The notes beneath the pieces are model-generated. The model was not told the origin of the DNA and did not search any database. It saw nothing but the letters and a program-made list of their open reading frames with translations. A DNA stretch of 64,000 nt from JACVRW01 sp963728495. Lineage in GTDB: Bacteria; Actinomycetota; Thermoleophilia; Solirubrobacterales; Thermoleophilaceae. Where the stretch lies: NCBI GenBank assembly GCA_963728495.1, contig CAVSKI010000001.1, positions 124,001 through 188,000 on the forward strand, written 5' to 3'. Position numbers and translations under genes: made by a program. This document shows, in pieces, positions 40,011 through 47,690 of this stretch (its first letter is position 1; the number at the start of each line of letters is the position of its first letter).

Positions 40011-40684
40011 ATCCGCTGCTGCAGGACATCCGGATAGCACCCTCCATCCTGGCCTCGGACTTCGCCCGCCTGGGCGAGCAGGTGGAGCTGGTGATGGACG
40101 CCGGAGCGCGGGTGATTCACGTGGACGTGATGGACGGCCACTTCGTGCCGCCGATCTCCATCGGCGCCCTCGTGGTCGATGCCCTGCGTGACCTCGTGCA
40201 CGAGCGGGAAGGCATGCTCGACGTGCACCTGATGATCGAGCGTCCCGAAGGGCGGATCGAGGAGTTCGCCGCCGCCGGGGCGGACAGCATCGCCGTGCAC
40301 CAGGAGGCCACGCCGCACGTGCACTACGCCCTCAAGGCCGTGCGCGAGGCGGGCCTGCACGCGGGAATGGCCATCAACCCGGGTACCGCTCCCGAGGCGG
40401 TGCTTCCGCTGGCGGAGATGTTCGACCACGTGCTCTGCATGACGGTGAACCCGGGTTGGGGCGGCCAGCCCTACATCGAAACCTCCACGGCTAAGATCGC
40501 TCGCCTGCGCGAGCTGCTCGGGCCGGGCGTGCCGATCGAGGTCGACGGCGGGATCGGCCCAGCCAACGCCGGCGCGGCGGCCGAGGCCGGCGCCACTCTG
40601 TTCGTGGCCGGCTCGTCGCTGTACGGAGCCGAGGATCCCGCCGCCGCCTACCGCGAGATCGCGGCTGCGGCGGGCGCCAGATAG
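40004..40684 (+). CDS. rpe: Ribulose-phosphate 3-epimerase
   Basis: This 226-residue TIM-barrel enzyme interconverts ribulose-5-phosphate and xylulose-5-phosphate in the pentose phosphate pathway. Motifs are IAPSILASDF, HVDVMDGHFVPP with catalytic Asp and metal His, VHLMIE, MTVNPGWGGQ and VDGGI for the second catalytic Asp and phosphate site. GTG 40004 is the only start before the conserved SILASDF that leaves a normal N-terminus. It overlaps the hairpin described separately. A short GC hairpin (40697-40711) follows the stop, then trpB. Confidence 0.95.
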   Translation: MPHPLLQDIRIAPSILASDFARLGEQVELVMDAGARVIHVDVMDGHFVPPISIGALVVDALRDLVHEREGMLDVHLMIERPEGRIEEFAAAGADSIAVHQEATPHVHYALKAVREAGLHAGMAINPGTAPEAVLPLAEMFDHVLCMTVNPGWGGQPYIETSTAKIARLRELLGPGVPIEVDGGIGPANAGAAAEAGATLFVAGSSLYGAEDPAAAYREIAAAAGAR

Positions 40685-40696
40685 CGTCCGCGCGCA

Positions 40697-40711
40697 CCCG
40701 GCCAAGCCGGG
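40697..40711 (+). terminator. Small GC hairpin after rpe
   Basis: CCCGGC, CAA loop, GCCGGG lie 12 bases after the rpe stop and just before the trpB promoter. Six-base stem, no T-run. Confidence 0.4.
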
Positions 40712-40720
40712 CGCTTCGGC

Positions 40721-40726
40721 TAGGAT
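40721..40726 (+). promoter_or_regulatory. TAGGAT -10 box of trpB2
   Basis: TAGGAT ends six bases before GTG 40733. Confidence 0.55.
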
Positions 40727-40732
40727 CGCGGC

Positions 40733-42094
40733 GTGACCGAGCCGACGAAGTTCACCCTGACCGAGGACCGGATCCCCACGCACTGGGTCAACCTGCTCCC
40801 GGACCTGCCGGGCGACCCGCTCCCGCCGCTCAACCCGGGCACCATGCAGCCGGCCGGGCCGGACGACCTCACGCCGATCTTCCCCATGGCGCTGATCGGC
40901 CAGGAGGTCTCGTCCGAGCCGACGGTGGAGATCCCCGACGCCGTGCGCGAGATCTACAAGCTGTGGCGTCCGACCCCTCTCTTTCGCGCTCACCGCCTGG
41001 AGCGCGAGCTCGATACCCCCGCGCGCATCTTCTACAAGTACGAGGGGGTCTCACCGGCGGGATCGCACAAGCCCAACAGCGCTGTCGCGCAGGCCTACGC
41101 CAACAAACAGGCCGGCGTCCGGCGGCTCGTGACCGAGACCGGCGCAGGCCAGTGGGGCTCGGCCCTGGCGCTGGCCTGCACCTTGTTCGATCTCGACTGT
41201 CTGGTCTACATGGTCGGCGCCAGCTACGACCAGAAGCCCTACCGGCGGGCGATGATGGAGAGCTGGGGCGCCGAGGTCATCCGCTCGCCCAGCGACACCA
41301 CCGACTCCGGCCGGGCCCAAGCGGAACACACCACCGGCTCACTCGGGATCGCCATCTCCGAGGCGGTGGAGGTGGCGGCGCAGGCCGAGGACAGCAACTA
41401 CGCGCTCGGCTCGGTGCTCAACCACGTCTGCCTGCACCAGACCGTGATCGGCCAGGAGGCGATGGAGCAGATGGAGATGGCCGGCGCCGAGCCCGACGTG
41501 GTGGTGGGCTGCGTGGGCGGCGGCTCGAACTTCGCGGGCATGGCCTTCCCGTACGTCCAGCGCGTGATCAGGGGCGAGGCCACGACGCGTTTCGTGGCCG
41601 CCGAGCCTGCCGCCTGCCCCACGCTCACCCGCGGCGCATACCGCTACGACTTCGGCGACACCGTCGGCCTGACCCCGCTCATGCCCATGTACACGCTCGG
41701 TCACGACTTCGTTCCGGCGCCGGTGCACGCGGGCGGGCTGCGCTACCACGGCGACTCGCCGATGGTGAGCGGGCTGGTCAAGCACGGGCTGGTGGAGGCG
41801 CGCTCCTACAAGCAGAACGAGACCTTCGCCGCGGCGATCCAATTCGCCCGCACCGAGGCGATCCTGCCGGCGCCCGAGCCCGCCCACGCGATCCGCGCCG
41901 TGATGGAGGAGGCGGAGGCGGCCAAGCGGGCGGGAGAAGCGCGGACGATCCTATTCAACCTCTGCGGCCATGGTCACTTCGACATGAGCGCCTACGACGC
42001 CTACCTGGCGGGAACGCTCGAGGACATCGAGTTCTCTGAGACCGACATGGAGGCCGCGCTCGAGCGACTGCCCGAGACGCCGGCGATCGCTTAG
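40733..42094 (+). CDS. trpB: Tryptophan synthase beta chain-like protein (TrpB2 type)
   Basis: This 453-residue PLP enzyme condenses indole with serine. The length, the long N-terminal extension (HWVNLLPDLP) and the motif YEGVSPAGSHKPNSA, whose Lys binds PLP, mark the TrpB2 subgroup rather than the TrpA-coupled TrpB1. Other conserved parts are TETGAGQWGSALA, GCVGGGSNFAGMAFP and the C-terminal FNLCGHGHFDM. No trpA or other trp gene is adjacent; TrpB2 proteins are often encoded alone and may salvage indole or use phosphoserine. GTG start with a TAGGAT box, probably leaderless. Confidence 0.93.
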   Translation: MTEPTKFTLTEDRIPTHWVNLLPDLPGDPLPPLNPGTMQPAGPDDLTPIFPMALIGQEVSSEPTVEIPDAVREIYKLWRPTPLFRAHRLERELDTPARIFYKYEGVSPAGSHKPNSAVAQAYANKQAGVRRLVTETGAGQWGSALALACTLFDLDCLVYMVGASYDQKPYRRAMMESWGAEVIRSPSDTTDSGRAQAEHTTGSLGIAISEAVEVAAQAEDSNYALGSVLNHVCLHQTVIGQEAMEQMEMAGAEPDVVVGCVGGGSNFAGMAFPYVQRVIRGEATTRFVAAEPAACPTLTRGAYRYDFGDTVGLTPLMPMYTLGHDFVPAPVHAGGLRYHGDSPMVSGLVKHGLVEARSYKQNETFAAAIQFARTEAILPAPEPAHAIRAVMEEAEAAKRAGEARTILFNLCGHGHFDMSAYDAYLAGTLEDIEFSETDMEAALERLPETPAIA

Positions 42095-42158
42095 GGCGCC
42101 GGGGCCGCTGGGCGAGCGGCCGCCTGGCGAATGCCCATTCGGCGCAACCCCACCGGGC

Positions 42159-42190
42159 CGGTGTTACCGCGCCGCCACATACGTGACGGC
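42159..42190. repeat. Copy 2 of the 32-base intergenic motif
   Basis: CGGTGTTAC, GCGCCGCCACA and GTGAC in the same spacing as at 17066-17097 (27 of 32 identical), again between two convergent gene ends (trpB and the CapA-like gene). The rest of the 138-base gap is GC-rich without other features I recognise. Confidence 0.55.
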
Positions 42191-42232
42191 CTTGCCGGGC
42201 GGCAAATCGCACCCGCGCCGGGCGGCTGCGCC

Positions 42233-43546
42233 TCACAGCAACCGCGGCCGCGTGCCCTCGATAACGGCGGGAACCATACGGGCGCCCTCCACGCCGCTCG
42301 CAGAGAGCTTGAGACGCAGTATGCCGGTGCGCGAGGTGACGCTCGACGAGGCGCCGAACACGAAGTTGCCCAGGCTGTAGGCCACCACGCGACTGCCGCT
42401 TCGCCTGATCGGCTGAAGCACGTGCGGGTGGGCTCCGATCACCGCGTCGGCCCCGGCCTTGAGTGCGGTGGCGGCGAAGGCTCGCTGGCGAGGGTCCTCG
42501 GTGGTCGCTCGCTCGATGCCCCAGTGGAAGGTGGCGATCACCACGTCGGCCCTGCGCCTGGCGCGGCGCACACCGGCGTCGATCAGGCCGGGTGTTGCGG
42601 GTTGGGTGCCGGCGCGGCCGGGGCCCGCGAAGAACGAGCTGGGCAGGATGTTGGAGAACCCGACGAAGGCGATCCTGAGGCCCAGACGCTCGACCACGCG
42701 CGGCTCGGCCGCGGACTCGAGGCTCCCGCCCGCTCCGACCGGAGTCATGCCGAAACGGCGGACGTACTTGACCGTGTCGAGCAGCGCCCCGGTGCCGTAG
42801 TCGCCGGCGTGGTTGTTGGCCAGGTTGAGCACGTCGAAGCCCGCAAAGCGGGCCATGACCCGCAGCGCTGCCGGCGGACCGCGGAAGTTGAACTCCTTGG
42901 GCACCGGCGCGCCGCGGGTGGACACGGCGCACTCCAGATTGCCGAAGGCCACGTCGGCGCCGCGCAGGGCTGGTGCCACGCTCGTCCACGGATACCGAAA
43001 GCCCCTCAGGGCCATCACGGCACCGGGCCCGTTACCGAGGTTGATGTCACCCACGGAGGCGAGCACGATGGGGCGGGTCTTGACGCGAACCCGGTTCGAC
43101 GTGGCGGTGGTGCTGGTTGCTCGCAGCACGATCCGGCGCCGGGCCCTTTTCGGCCGCACCTCTCGCGCAAAGCGGCCGCCCTGGTTGGCCCGCGCTGCCG
43201 CGAGGCGCGCCCAGCGCCCGTCATCGAGCCGGATCTCTATTCGCACCCGTTCGCGCGGCAGGGCACCCGTGCCCCTCACCTCGATGGCGGCGCCCTTCGC
43301 CACCAGCCGCGGGGCGCTCAGCTCGAGCGCCGGAGGTTGCTGCGCGACCGCTCTAGGAACGACAGCAATGAGGGCGATCAGGACCGCCGCCGCCGCCGCG
43401 AGGGCAAGGCGTCTTATGTACCGGGACGGGGTTATGAGACGCCTAGCCCCCCGTTCAGCTCCGCTTGCGCTTGCGCTTTCGCGAGCTTGGCCGCTCCGGT
43501 TGAGGCTCTTCGTCCACGCTGCCGTCGGGCTCGACGTCGGCCTCAC
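42233..43546 (-). CDS. Secreted CapA-like metallophosphatase-fold protein
   Basis: A signal peptide (LALAAAAAVLIALIAVV, then AVAQ) is followed by a ~100-residue Ig-like region and a CapA/PGA_cap domain of ~300 residues: ASVGDINLGN, FGNLECAVS, VLNLANNHAGDYG, ATFHWGIE, IGAHPHVLQP and AYSLGNFVFG. CapA relatives act in poly-gamma-glutamate capsule formation, though most members are uncharacterised. The start is unclear. Between the signal peptide and ATG 43546, inside the upstream gene, there is no in-frame ATG, GTG or TTG, so a rare start (ATA, 43432 region) or a small indel is possible. The end faces trpB. Confidence 0.8.
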   Translation of the reverse strand: MRPTSSPTAAWTKSLNRSGQARESASASGAERGARRLITPSRYIRRLALAAAAAVLIALIAVVPRAVAQQPPALELSAPRLVAKGAAIEVRGTGALPRERVRIEIRLDDGRWARLAAARANQGGRFAREVRPKRARRRIVLRATSTTATSNRVRVKTRPIVLASVGDINLGNGPGAVMALRGFRYPWTSVAPALRGADVAFGNLECAVSTRGAPVPKEFNFRGPPAALRVMARFAGFDVLNLANNHAGDYGTGALLDTVKYVRRFGMTPVGAGGSLESAAEPRVVERLGLRIAFVGFSNILPSSFFAGPGRAGTQPATPGLIDAGVRRARRRADVVIATFHWGIERATTEDPRQRAFAATALKAGADAVIGAHPHVLQPIRRSGSRVVAYSLGNFVFGASSSVTSRTGILRLKLSASGVEGARMVPAVIEGTRPRLL

Positions 43547-44402
43547 CGCGCGCGGCGTCGGGCTCGGTCGCCGCGTCCTTGTCCCCCGGCCCGGCCAATC
43601 CGCGCCGTTGCGCTGGGCTCGGCCAGGGGTCGGCCTCTCCGGTCTCCCACGCCGGCCCGCGCCCGCCGGGCCACTTGCCGAGAAAGAGAGCGCCGATGGC
43701 TCCCAGCCAGAAGGCCTGGAGGATCACCGGCGGCAGCACGGGCAACACGAGCAGGATGCCGCAGAGCACTCCGAGGATGCTCATGAAGGGGCTGAGCAGG
43801 CCCGCGCGCCGCGCCCGCAGCGGCAGCATCACGAACAGGAAGGCCACGAGGATGGGTCCGACGAGGCTGAGGAAGATCAGTACCGGGTTGGGGCTCTGGC
43901 GGCTGTCTTGAGCCAGCTCGTCGGCACAGGCGTCGCCAAGGTCGCCGCGGATGGCCGGGCATTGGGTGAGGTCGGGACTGTCCTGCGGATTGGCGTCCTC
44001 GAAGGAGTACGACCGATCGGCGAAGGTCTCCGCGAGGTCGATCTGGTCGAGCGCACCGACCACCTGTGCGACCGCATAGAGCGGCGGGCCGGCGATGATG
44101 AGATAGACGAACCAGCGCGGCAGCGTCGGGGTGCGTTGCAGGGTCGCCCGGAAGAGATAGAAGAAGACGAACGCGAGCAGCAGCGTCGCCACGGCTCCGA
44201 TCGCGCTTCCGGCGATCAGCACCCCCGGCGACTCGTTGACCGACAGCAGGCCGTCGGGCCCGGCGAGCACGCCCGGGCGGTCCTCGTAGATGGAACGGGT
44301 GACGGCGAAGCCCAGGAGTGCCAGCAGCGCGGCCCCGAACGCGGCCAACGCCGCCGGGAGGCGGAGTCGGGCCTCCCACTCGAGCTGGTCGGTCTTGCTC
44401 AC
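43455..44402 (-). CDS. Membrane protein of unknown function with charged tail
   Basis: This 315-residue protein has about six hydrophobic segments (near residues 17-35, 58-85, 97-117, 172-195, 205-225 and 227-243). Two cysteines (TQCPAIRGDLGDACADE) sit in the long loop after helix three, probably outside and disulfide-bonded. The last 70 residues are acidic and then basic (SSRKRKRKRS). I do not recognise a family. The GTG start overlaps the stop of a small gene upstream (GTGA), indicating coupled expression. Cytosolic tail interactions are speculative. Confidence 0.7.
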   Translation of the reverse strand: MSKTDQLEWEARLRLPAALAAFGAALLALLGFAVTRSIYEDRPGVLAGPDGLLSVNESPGVLIAGSAIGAVATLLLAFVFFYLFRATLQRTPTLPRWFVYLIIAGPPLYAVAQVVGALDQIDLAETFADRSYSFEDANPQDSPDLTQCPAIRGDLGDACADELAQDSRQSPNPVLIFLSLVGPILVAFLFVMLPLRARRAGLLSPFMSILGVLCGILLVLPVLPPVILQAFWLGAIGALFLGKWPGGRGPAWETGEADPWPSPAQRRGLAGPGDKDAATEPDAARGEADVEPDGSVDEEPQPERPSSRKRKRKRS

Positions 44403-44608
44403 CGAGGCGGCAGGCTATCGGCTGGTTTCCCGGCCGAGCCGCCTGGGCGTGTGACCCGCGGCGGGTAGTACTCGGAGTCCTCCCGTTCGACGATGCGCGA
44501 GACCCGGTCGGCGGCGGCCAGCAACAGGTCGAGGGCGGGAGCCATCACCCCGATGACGCTCTCGATCCGGCGGCGGGTCCGCACCTGGCCGGGCGTGAGT
44601 GGGCCCAT
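44399..44608 (-). CDS. Small conserved-looking protein (69 residues), unknown function
   Basis: The product has no membrane segment. The central part, RRRIESVIGVMAPALDLL followed by DRVSRIVERED, forms a plausible amphipathic helix, and a proline/glycine-rich end follows. ATG 44608 is five bases after the CBS gene stop, with GAGGCGGC upstream, and its stop overlaps the GTG of the membrane protein gene by four bases. That packed arrangement, CBS gene to small gene to membrane protein gene, is the main evidence it is real. Function unknown. Confidence 0.6.
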   Translation of the reverse strand: MGPLTPGQVRTRRRIESVIGVMAPALDLLLAAADRVSRIVEREDSEYYPPRVTRPGGSAGKPADSLPPR

Positions 44609-44613
44609 GGACG

Positions 44614-45060
44614 TCAGCCGCCTCGCTGGTGGAAGTAGAACTCGGGCAGCGCCGCCTTGGCCACCTCGGCGGTGATCCGCTGCGCCAGGTTGAGGTCACC
44701 GGCACGCACCGCCAGGTCGTCGATCGTCACGATCCCCACCAGCAACTCCGCCTCGGTCACCGGCAGCCGGCGAATCCGGTGCTGAATCATGATCGCCACC
44801 GCCTCCTCGAGGTCCATCTCGGTCTCGCCGGTCACGATCGGCTGGGAGGCGCAGGAACGCACGCTCTCGTCGGGGTCGACCTGGTCGGCCACCACGGCAA
44901 GGGCGAGATCGCGATCGGTTATCACCCCCACGGGCCGGTCACCCTCACACACGACGACCGAGCCAACGTTCCGGTCGCGCATGAGCTCGCCGACGGAGCG
45001 CAGGCTGTCATCGGTCTTGGCGGTCACGACGCCCTGGGTCATGACTTCTGAGATGCGCAC
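44614..45060 (-). CDS. Tandem CBS-domain protein
   Basis: This 148-residue protein is made of two CBS motifs: VMTQGVVTAKTDDSLRSVGE, then GVITDRDLALAVVAD, and CASQPIVTGETEMDLEEAV, then GIVTIDDLAVRAG. These pair into a Bateman module that usually binds adenine nucleotides (AMP, ATP, SAM) and regulates a partner. GTG 45060 is chosen because TAATGT lies seven bases upstream and the protein then begins RISEVMTQG, typical for the family. The same frame is open much further upstream but only as the antisense of other genes. It leads a three-gene minus-strand operon. Confidence 0.88.
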   Translation of the reverse strand: MRISEVMTQGVVTAKTDDSLRSVGELMRDRNVGSVVVCEGDRPVGVITDRDLALAVVADQVDPDESVRSCASQPIVTGETEMDLEEAVAIMIQHRIRRLPVTEAELLVGIVTIDDLAVRAGDLNLAQRITAEVAKAALPEFYFHQRGG

Positions 45061-45067
45061 GGGCGCG

Positions 45068-45108
45068 ACATTACCCCACACGTTGGGGAAAATTGCGTCA
45101 TCTAGAAT
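45068..45108. promoter_or_regulatory. Divergent leaderless promoters around a CCCCA/TGGGG dyad
   Basis: TAATGT (minus, 45068-45073) precedes GTG 45060 by seven bases, and TAGAAT (plus, 45103-45108) precedes ATG 45115 by six. CCCCA (45074-45078) and TGGGG (45084-45088) form a dyad between them, a possible operator. Confidence 0.5.
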
Positions 45109-45114
45109 CGAGGC

Positions 45115-45393
45115 ATGTCTTCGGAAGACCCCTTCGGCGGCCTCTTCGGCGATCCGGACGAGCTGCGCCGGCGCATGACCGAGTTCGCGGAGCAGATGCA
45201 AGGCGCCCAGAAGGTGGCCTGGGCCGACAACGCGATCAAGCTCGCCGTCGATATGACGGTGGCGGGCATACAGCGCCTCAACCTCCAGGGAAACGCCGAG
45301 CAACAGGCGCAGGACCTGCTGCAGGCCATGCGCCTGGTGTTCCCTGAAGCGGTGATCCTCGTGCGCGAGGCGCGCGAGGGATTCGGCACCTAG
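45115..45393 (+). CDS. Small hypothetical protein (92 residues)
   Basis: This soluble, mainly helical protein has a Gly/Phe-rich N-terminus (SSEDPFGGLFGDPDELRRRM), then Gln-rich helices (EFAEQMQGAQKVAW and NAEQQAQDLLQAM). The N-terminus is somewhat like the tail of small regulatory or chaperone-associated proteins, but I do not recognise a family. ATG 45115 follows a TAGAAT box by six bases, supporting expression as a leaderless gene. It is divergent from the CBS gene and convergent with the flippase-like gene. Confidence 0.65.
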   Translation: MSSEDPFGGLFGDPDELRRRMTEFAEQMQGAQKVAWADNAIKLAVDMTVAGIQRLNLQGNAEQQAQDLLQAMRLVFPEAVILVREAREGFGT

Positions 45394-45404
45394 CGCCCGA
45401 CGCT

Positions 45405-46484
45405 CTACCCGATCCGACGCCGCCTTCGCCCGCGCCGAGCGGGAGCCTCCTCCTCGGGCCAAGGCTCGTCCATCCGGCCGTCGCCCGGCTCTGGATCCTG
45501 GCGGGCCGCCTCGTCGGCACGGTCCTGCTTGCCCAGCGCGATCACCTCCTTGTAGCTGCGGACCCGGAAGATGAACACGAGCGCGGTGAAGCCGAGCCCG
45601 AAGGTCAGCGCCCCGATGGCGATCTGCTGCCCGACCGAATAGGCGGCCACGGTCGAGCCCGCCGCTGTGCCGGCGAACACCTTCACGAGCAGGGCCTGTT
45701 GCACACCCGCTCCCTGGGGCGTGAACGGCACCGCCGCCGACACCGCGTTCACCCCCAGCACGAGCAGCACGTTCTTCACCGAGCCGCCGACGTTGAAGGC
45801 CTCGAGCAAGGCCCAGAAGGCAGCGAAGCGAAAGAGCCAGCCCGCGAACTGGATCGCGAACACCTCGCGGAAGTAGCGGCGCCGGTCGCGCAGGATGGTG
45901 AAGCCCTGCTTGACCCGCTCCCAGAACGCCTTCACGCGCACGCTCAGCAGAGCGAAGCTCACGAAAGCCGCGATGGCCAGGACGGTGAGCAGAAACAACG
46001 TGAAGCGCGGATGCTGTGCCAGGTAGGAGAGGTCGAACGCGTTGAGATCGGCGAAGTCGGGTGGCTTGGGGAACACGCCCTGGGTGAAGGCGAAGATCAG
46101 GATCAGCGAGCCCATTGCAACGTCGAAGCCCAGCTCCACCACGAAGCTCGCCGCCACCGCCGGATAGCTGGAGTGCGGGACGGAGGTCTTGGTCAGGAAG
46201 AGGCGAACCACGTCGCCGCCGCGGGCCGGGATCACGGCGTTGAATCCGTAGCCCGCGAAATAGGAGCCCCAGATCTCGCGGAAGTGGATGCGCTCGGTCG
46301 GATACGCGGCGCGCAGGATGTTGAAGCTGGCCAGCGCACGCAGGCTGAGGTAGGTGGTGAAGCACGCCAGCGAGATCAGCAGCGGCAGCAGCCCGACGGA
46401 GGCCAGGTTCGAGACGAAGGAGTCGACGGCGTCGAAGAACGACCGAAATGACTCCCCGATGTCCGCCGTCGGCACCACGAGCAT
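45405..46484 (-). CDS. Lysylphosphatidylglycerol synthase/UPF0104-type membrane protein (flippase-like domain)
   Basis: This ~359-residue protein has about eight transmembrane helices in the arrangement of the LPG synthase N-terminal domain: SLRALASFNILRAAYPTERI, WGSYFAGYGFNAVIPARGGDVVR split over loop and helix, LLVLGVNAVSAAVPFTPQGAG and GALTFGLGFTALVFIF. Members without the synthase domain are thought to move lipids or lipid-linked molecules across the membrane. The C-terminus is charged (RRGRRRRRIG). ATG 46484 gives a normal N-terminus; the frame is open back to 46535, but that part would overlap the divergent gene. Confidence 0.85.
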   Translation of the reverse strand: MLVVPTADIGESFRSFFDAVDSFVSNLASVGLLPLLISLACFTTYLSLRALASFNILRAAYPTERIHFREIWGSYFAGYGFNAVIPARGGDVVRLFLTKTSVPHSSYPAVAASFVVELGFDVAMGSLILIFAFTQGVFPKPPDFADLNAFDLSYLAQHPRFTLFLLTVLAIAAFVSFALLSVRVKAFWERVKQGFTILRDRRRYFREVFAIQFAGWLFRFAAFWALLEAFNVGGSVKNVLLVLGVNAVSAAVPFTPQGAGVQQALLVKVFAGTAAGSTVAAYSVGQQIAIGALTFGLGFTALVFIFRVRSYKEVIALGKQDRADEAARQDPEPGDGRMDEPWPEEEAPARRGRRRRRIG

Positions 46485-46490
46485 GAAAGG

Positions 46491-46496
46491 TACGGT
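46491..46496 (+). promoter_or_regulatory. TACGGT -10 box of the decayed methyltransferase gene
   Basis: TACGGT is followed by six bases and GTG 46503, the same geometry as in intact leaderless genes. Confidence 0.4.
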
Positions 46497-46502
46497 GCGT
46501 CT

Positions 46503-47096
46503 GTGGACCGCGCCGCCGTACCGCGCATCGCCCACGGCGAGCTGACGCTGTACAACCCGCTGTCCGACGCGGATCTCGATGCCGCGGTCGCTGGAGCATC
46601 AGCGGAGTCGGCTACGACCTCGACGCCGAGTTGATAGCTCGCGGCCGTGGCGCCAGCGAGGCGGGCGTCGAGCTGATGGTGGCCGACCAGCGCCGGGCGG
46701 CCGTTCGACCTGGCGGTATGTATCGCGTCGGGCCACGCGCTCGGCGGCTTTCCCGCGGCGCTCCAGCGACTGCGCGAGCTCGTGATGCCGCGCGGCCAGG
46801 TCCTGCTCGGCGAGGGGTACTGGCGCCGGCCGCCGGAGCCCGACTACCTCAAGGCCCTCAGTGACGCCGACGAGGACGAGCTGGCGAGCTACGGCGGGCT
46901 GCTCGAGGCGGCGGAGGACGCCGGCCTCGTGCCGCTGTGGTCCTGTGTGGCGAGCGAGCGCGACTGGGACCGCTACGAGTGGACGATGGTGATGAACTGC
47001 GAGCGCTGGGCGGCGAAACACGCCGAAGACCCGGGCGCCGAGACCGTCCGCTCGCGAGCCGTCGGCTTCGCGCTGCTGCTGCTGCGCCGCGACTGA
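46503..47096 (+). pseudogene. SAM-dependent methyltransferase-like gene, broken
   Basis: Three fragments in two frames read as one family. The first is PRIAHGELTLYNPLSDADLD from GTG 46503. The second is GVGYDLDAELIARGRGAS, then GVELMVADQ, in another frame. The third, back in the first frame from ~46698, begins RPFDLAVCIASGHALGGFP and runs through LGEGYWRRPPEPDYLKAL to stop 47096. The glycine-rich SAM motif expected between fragments one and two (VLDLGCG-type) is absent, pointing to a deletion of perhaps 50-80 bases. A further one-base insertion lies near 46695. Unlike other frameshifted genes here, a one-base repair would not restore it, so this may be a true pseudogene or a badly assembled spot. 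Confidence 0.6.
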
Positions 47097-47104
47097 CCCA
47101 GCCC

Positions 47105-47130
47105 GAACCGCCGCGATCCGGCATGCGTAT
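47105..47130 (+). promoter_or_regulatory. ECF sigma-type promoter of the sigma factor gene
   Basis: GAACC (47105-47109) and CGTAT (47126-47130) are separated by 16 bases, the usual ECF -35/-10 form. The flanks CCCGAACCGCCG and CGGC-TGCGTA recur at 48392-48420. Confidence 0.65.
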
Positions 47131-47141
47131 AGCGTGGACGC

Positions 47142-47690
47142 ATGGCCCCGAGCGACGCGAAGCTCCTGGAGCGCCTGCCGCTCGATGCCAGCGGGGACGA
47201 GCTGCGCGAGCTCTACCGGCGCTACTCCGGCGAGCTGTACGGCTTCGCCCTCAACGCTCTCGCCGACCGCGAACTGGCCGAAGAGGTCGTGCAGGACGTA
47301 TTCGCTCGAGCTTGGCGGCGGGCCGCCGACTACGACCGCCGGCGGGGGAGCGTGCGCACCTGGCTCTACGCGATCACCCGGAACCGCATCGTGGATGCGC
47401 GGCGCCGAGCGGCTGCGCGGCCCGAGTTGGCCGACAGCGAGCCCGAGGACGCGCGTGCGGAGCTCGACTCGGAACTCGAGCACGCGGTGCTGCGCTGGCA
47501 GATGGCCGCCGCGCTCACGCGGCTGTCTCCCGAGCACCGCGAGGTCATTCGACTCGCCCACTACGGCGGGCTCAGCCTGCGCGAGATCTCGCAACGCAAA
47601 GGGATCCCGCTGGGAACGGTCAAGAGCCGAACCTCCTACGCCCTGAGAACGCTGCGCCTGATACTCGACGAGATGGAGGTCGGCCGATGA
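47142..47690 (+). CDS. ECF RNA polymerase sigma factor
   Basis: This 182-residue sigma-70 family protein contains region 2 (ELYRRYSGELYGFALNALAD, then EEVVQDVFARAWRRAADYD, with the DNA-melting part RTWLYAITRNRIVDARRR) and region 4 (LTRLSPEHREVIRLAHYGGL, then LREISQRKGIPLGTVKSR). Regions 1 and 3 are absent. The arrangement with a RskA-like anti-sigma resembles SigK-type ECFs. It starts 11 bases after an ECF-type promoter, suggesting autoregulation. The stop overlaps the anti-sigma start (ATGA). Confidence 0.94.
   Translation: MAPSDAKLLERLPLDASGDELRELYRRYSGELYGFALNALADRELAEEVVQDVFARAWRRAADYDRRRGSVRTWLYAITRNRIVDARRRAAARPELADSEPEDARAELDSELEHAVLRWQMAAALTRLSPEHREVIRLAHYGGLSLREISQRKGIPLGTVKSRTSYALRTLRLILDEMEVGR

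Noticed and set aside
44614..46599. A 661-codon minus-strand frame ending in the CBS domains
   Set aside because: Only the last 148 codons are protein-like; the rest is a shadow of the flippase-like gene and an opposite small gene.
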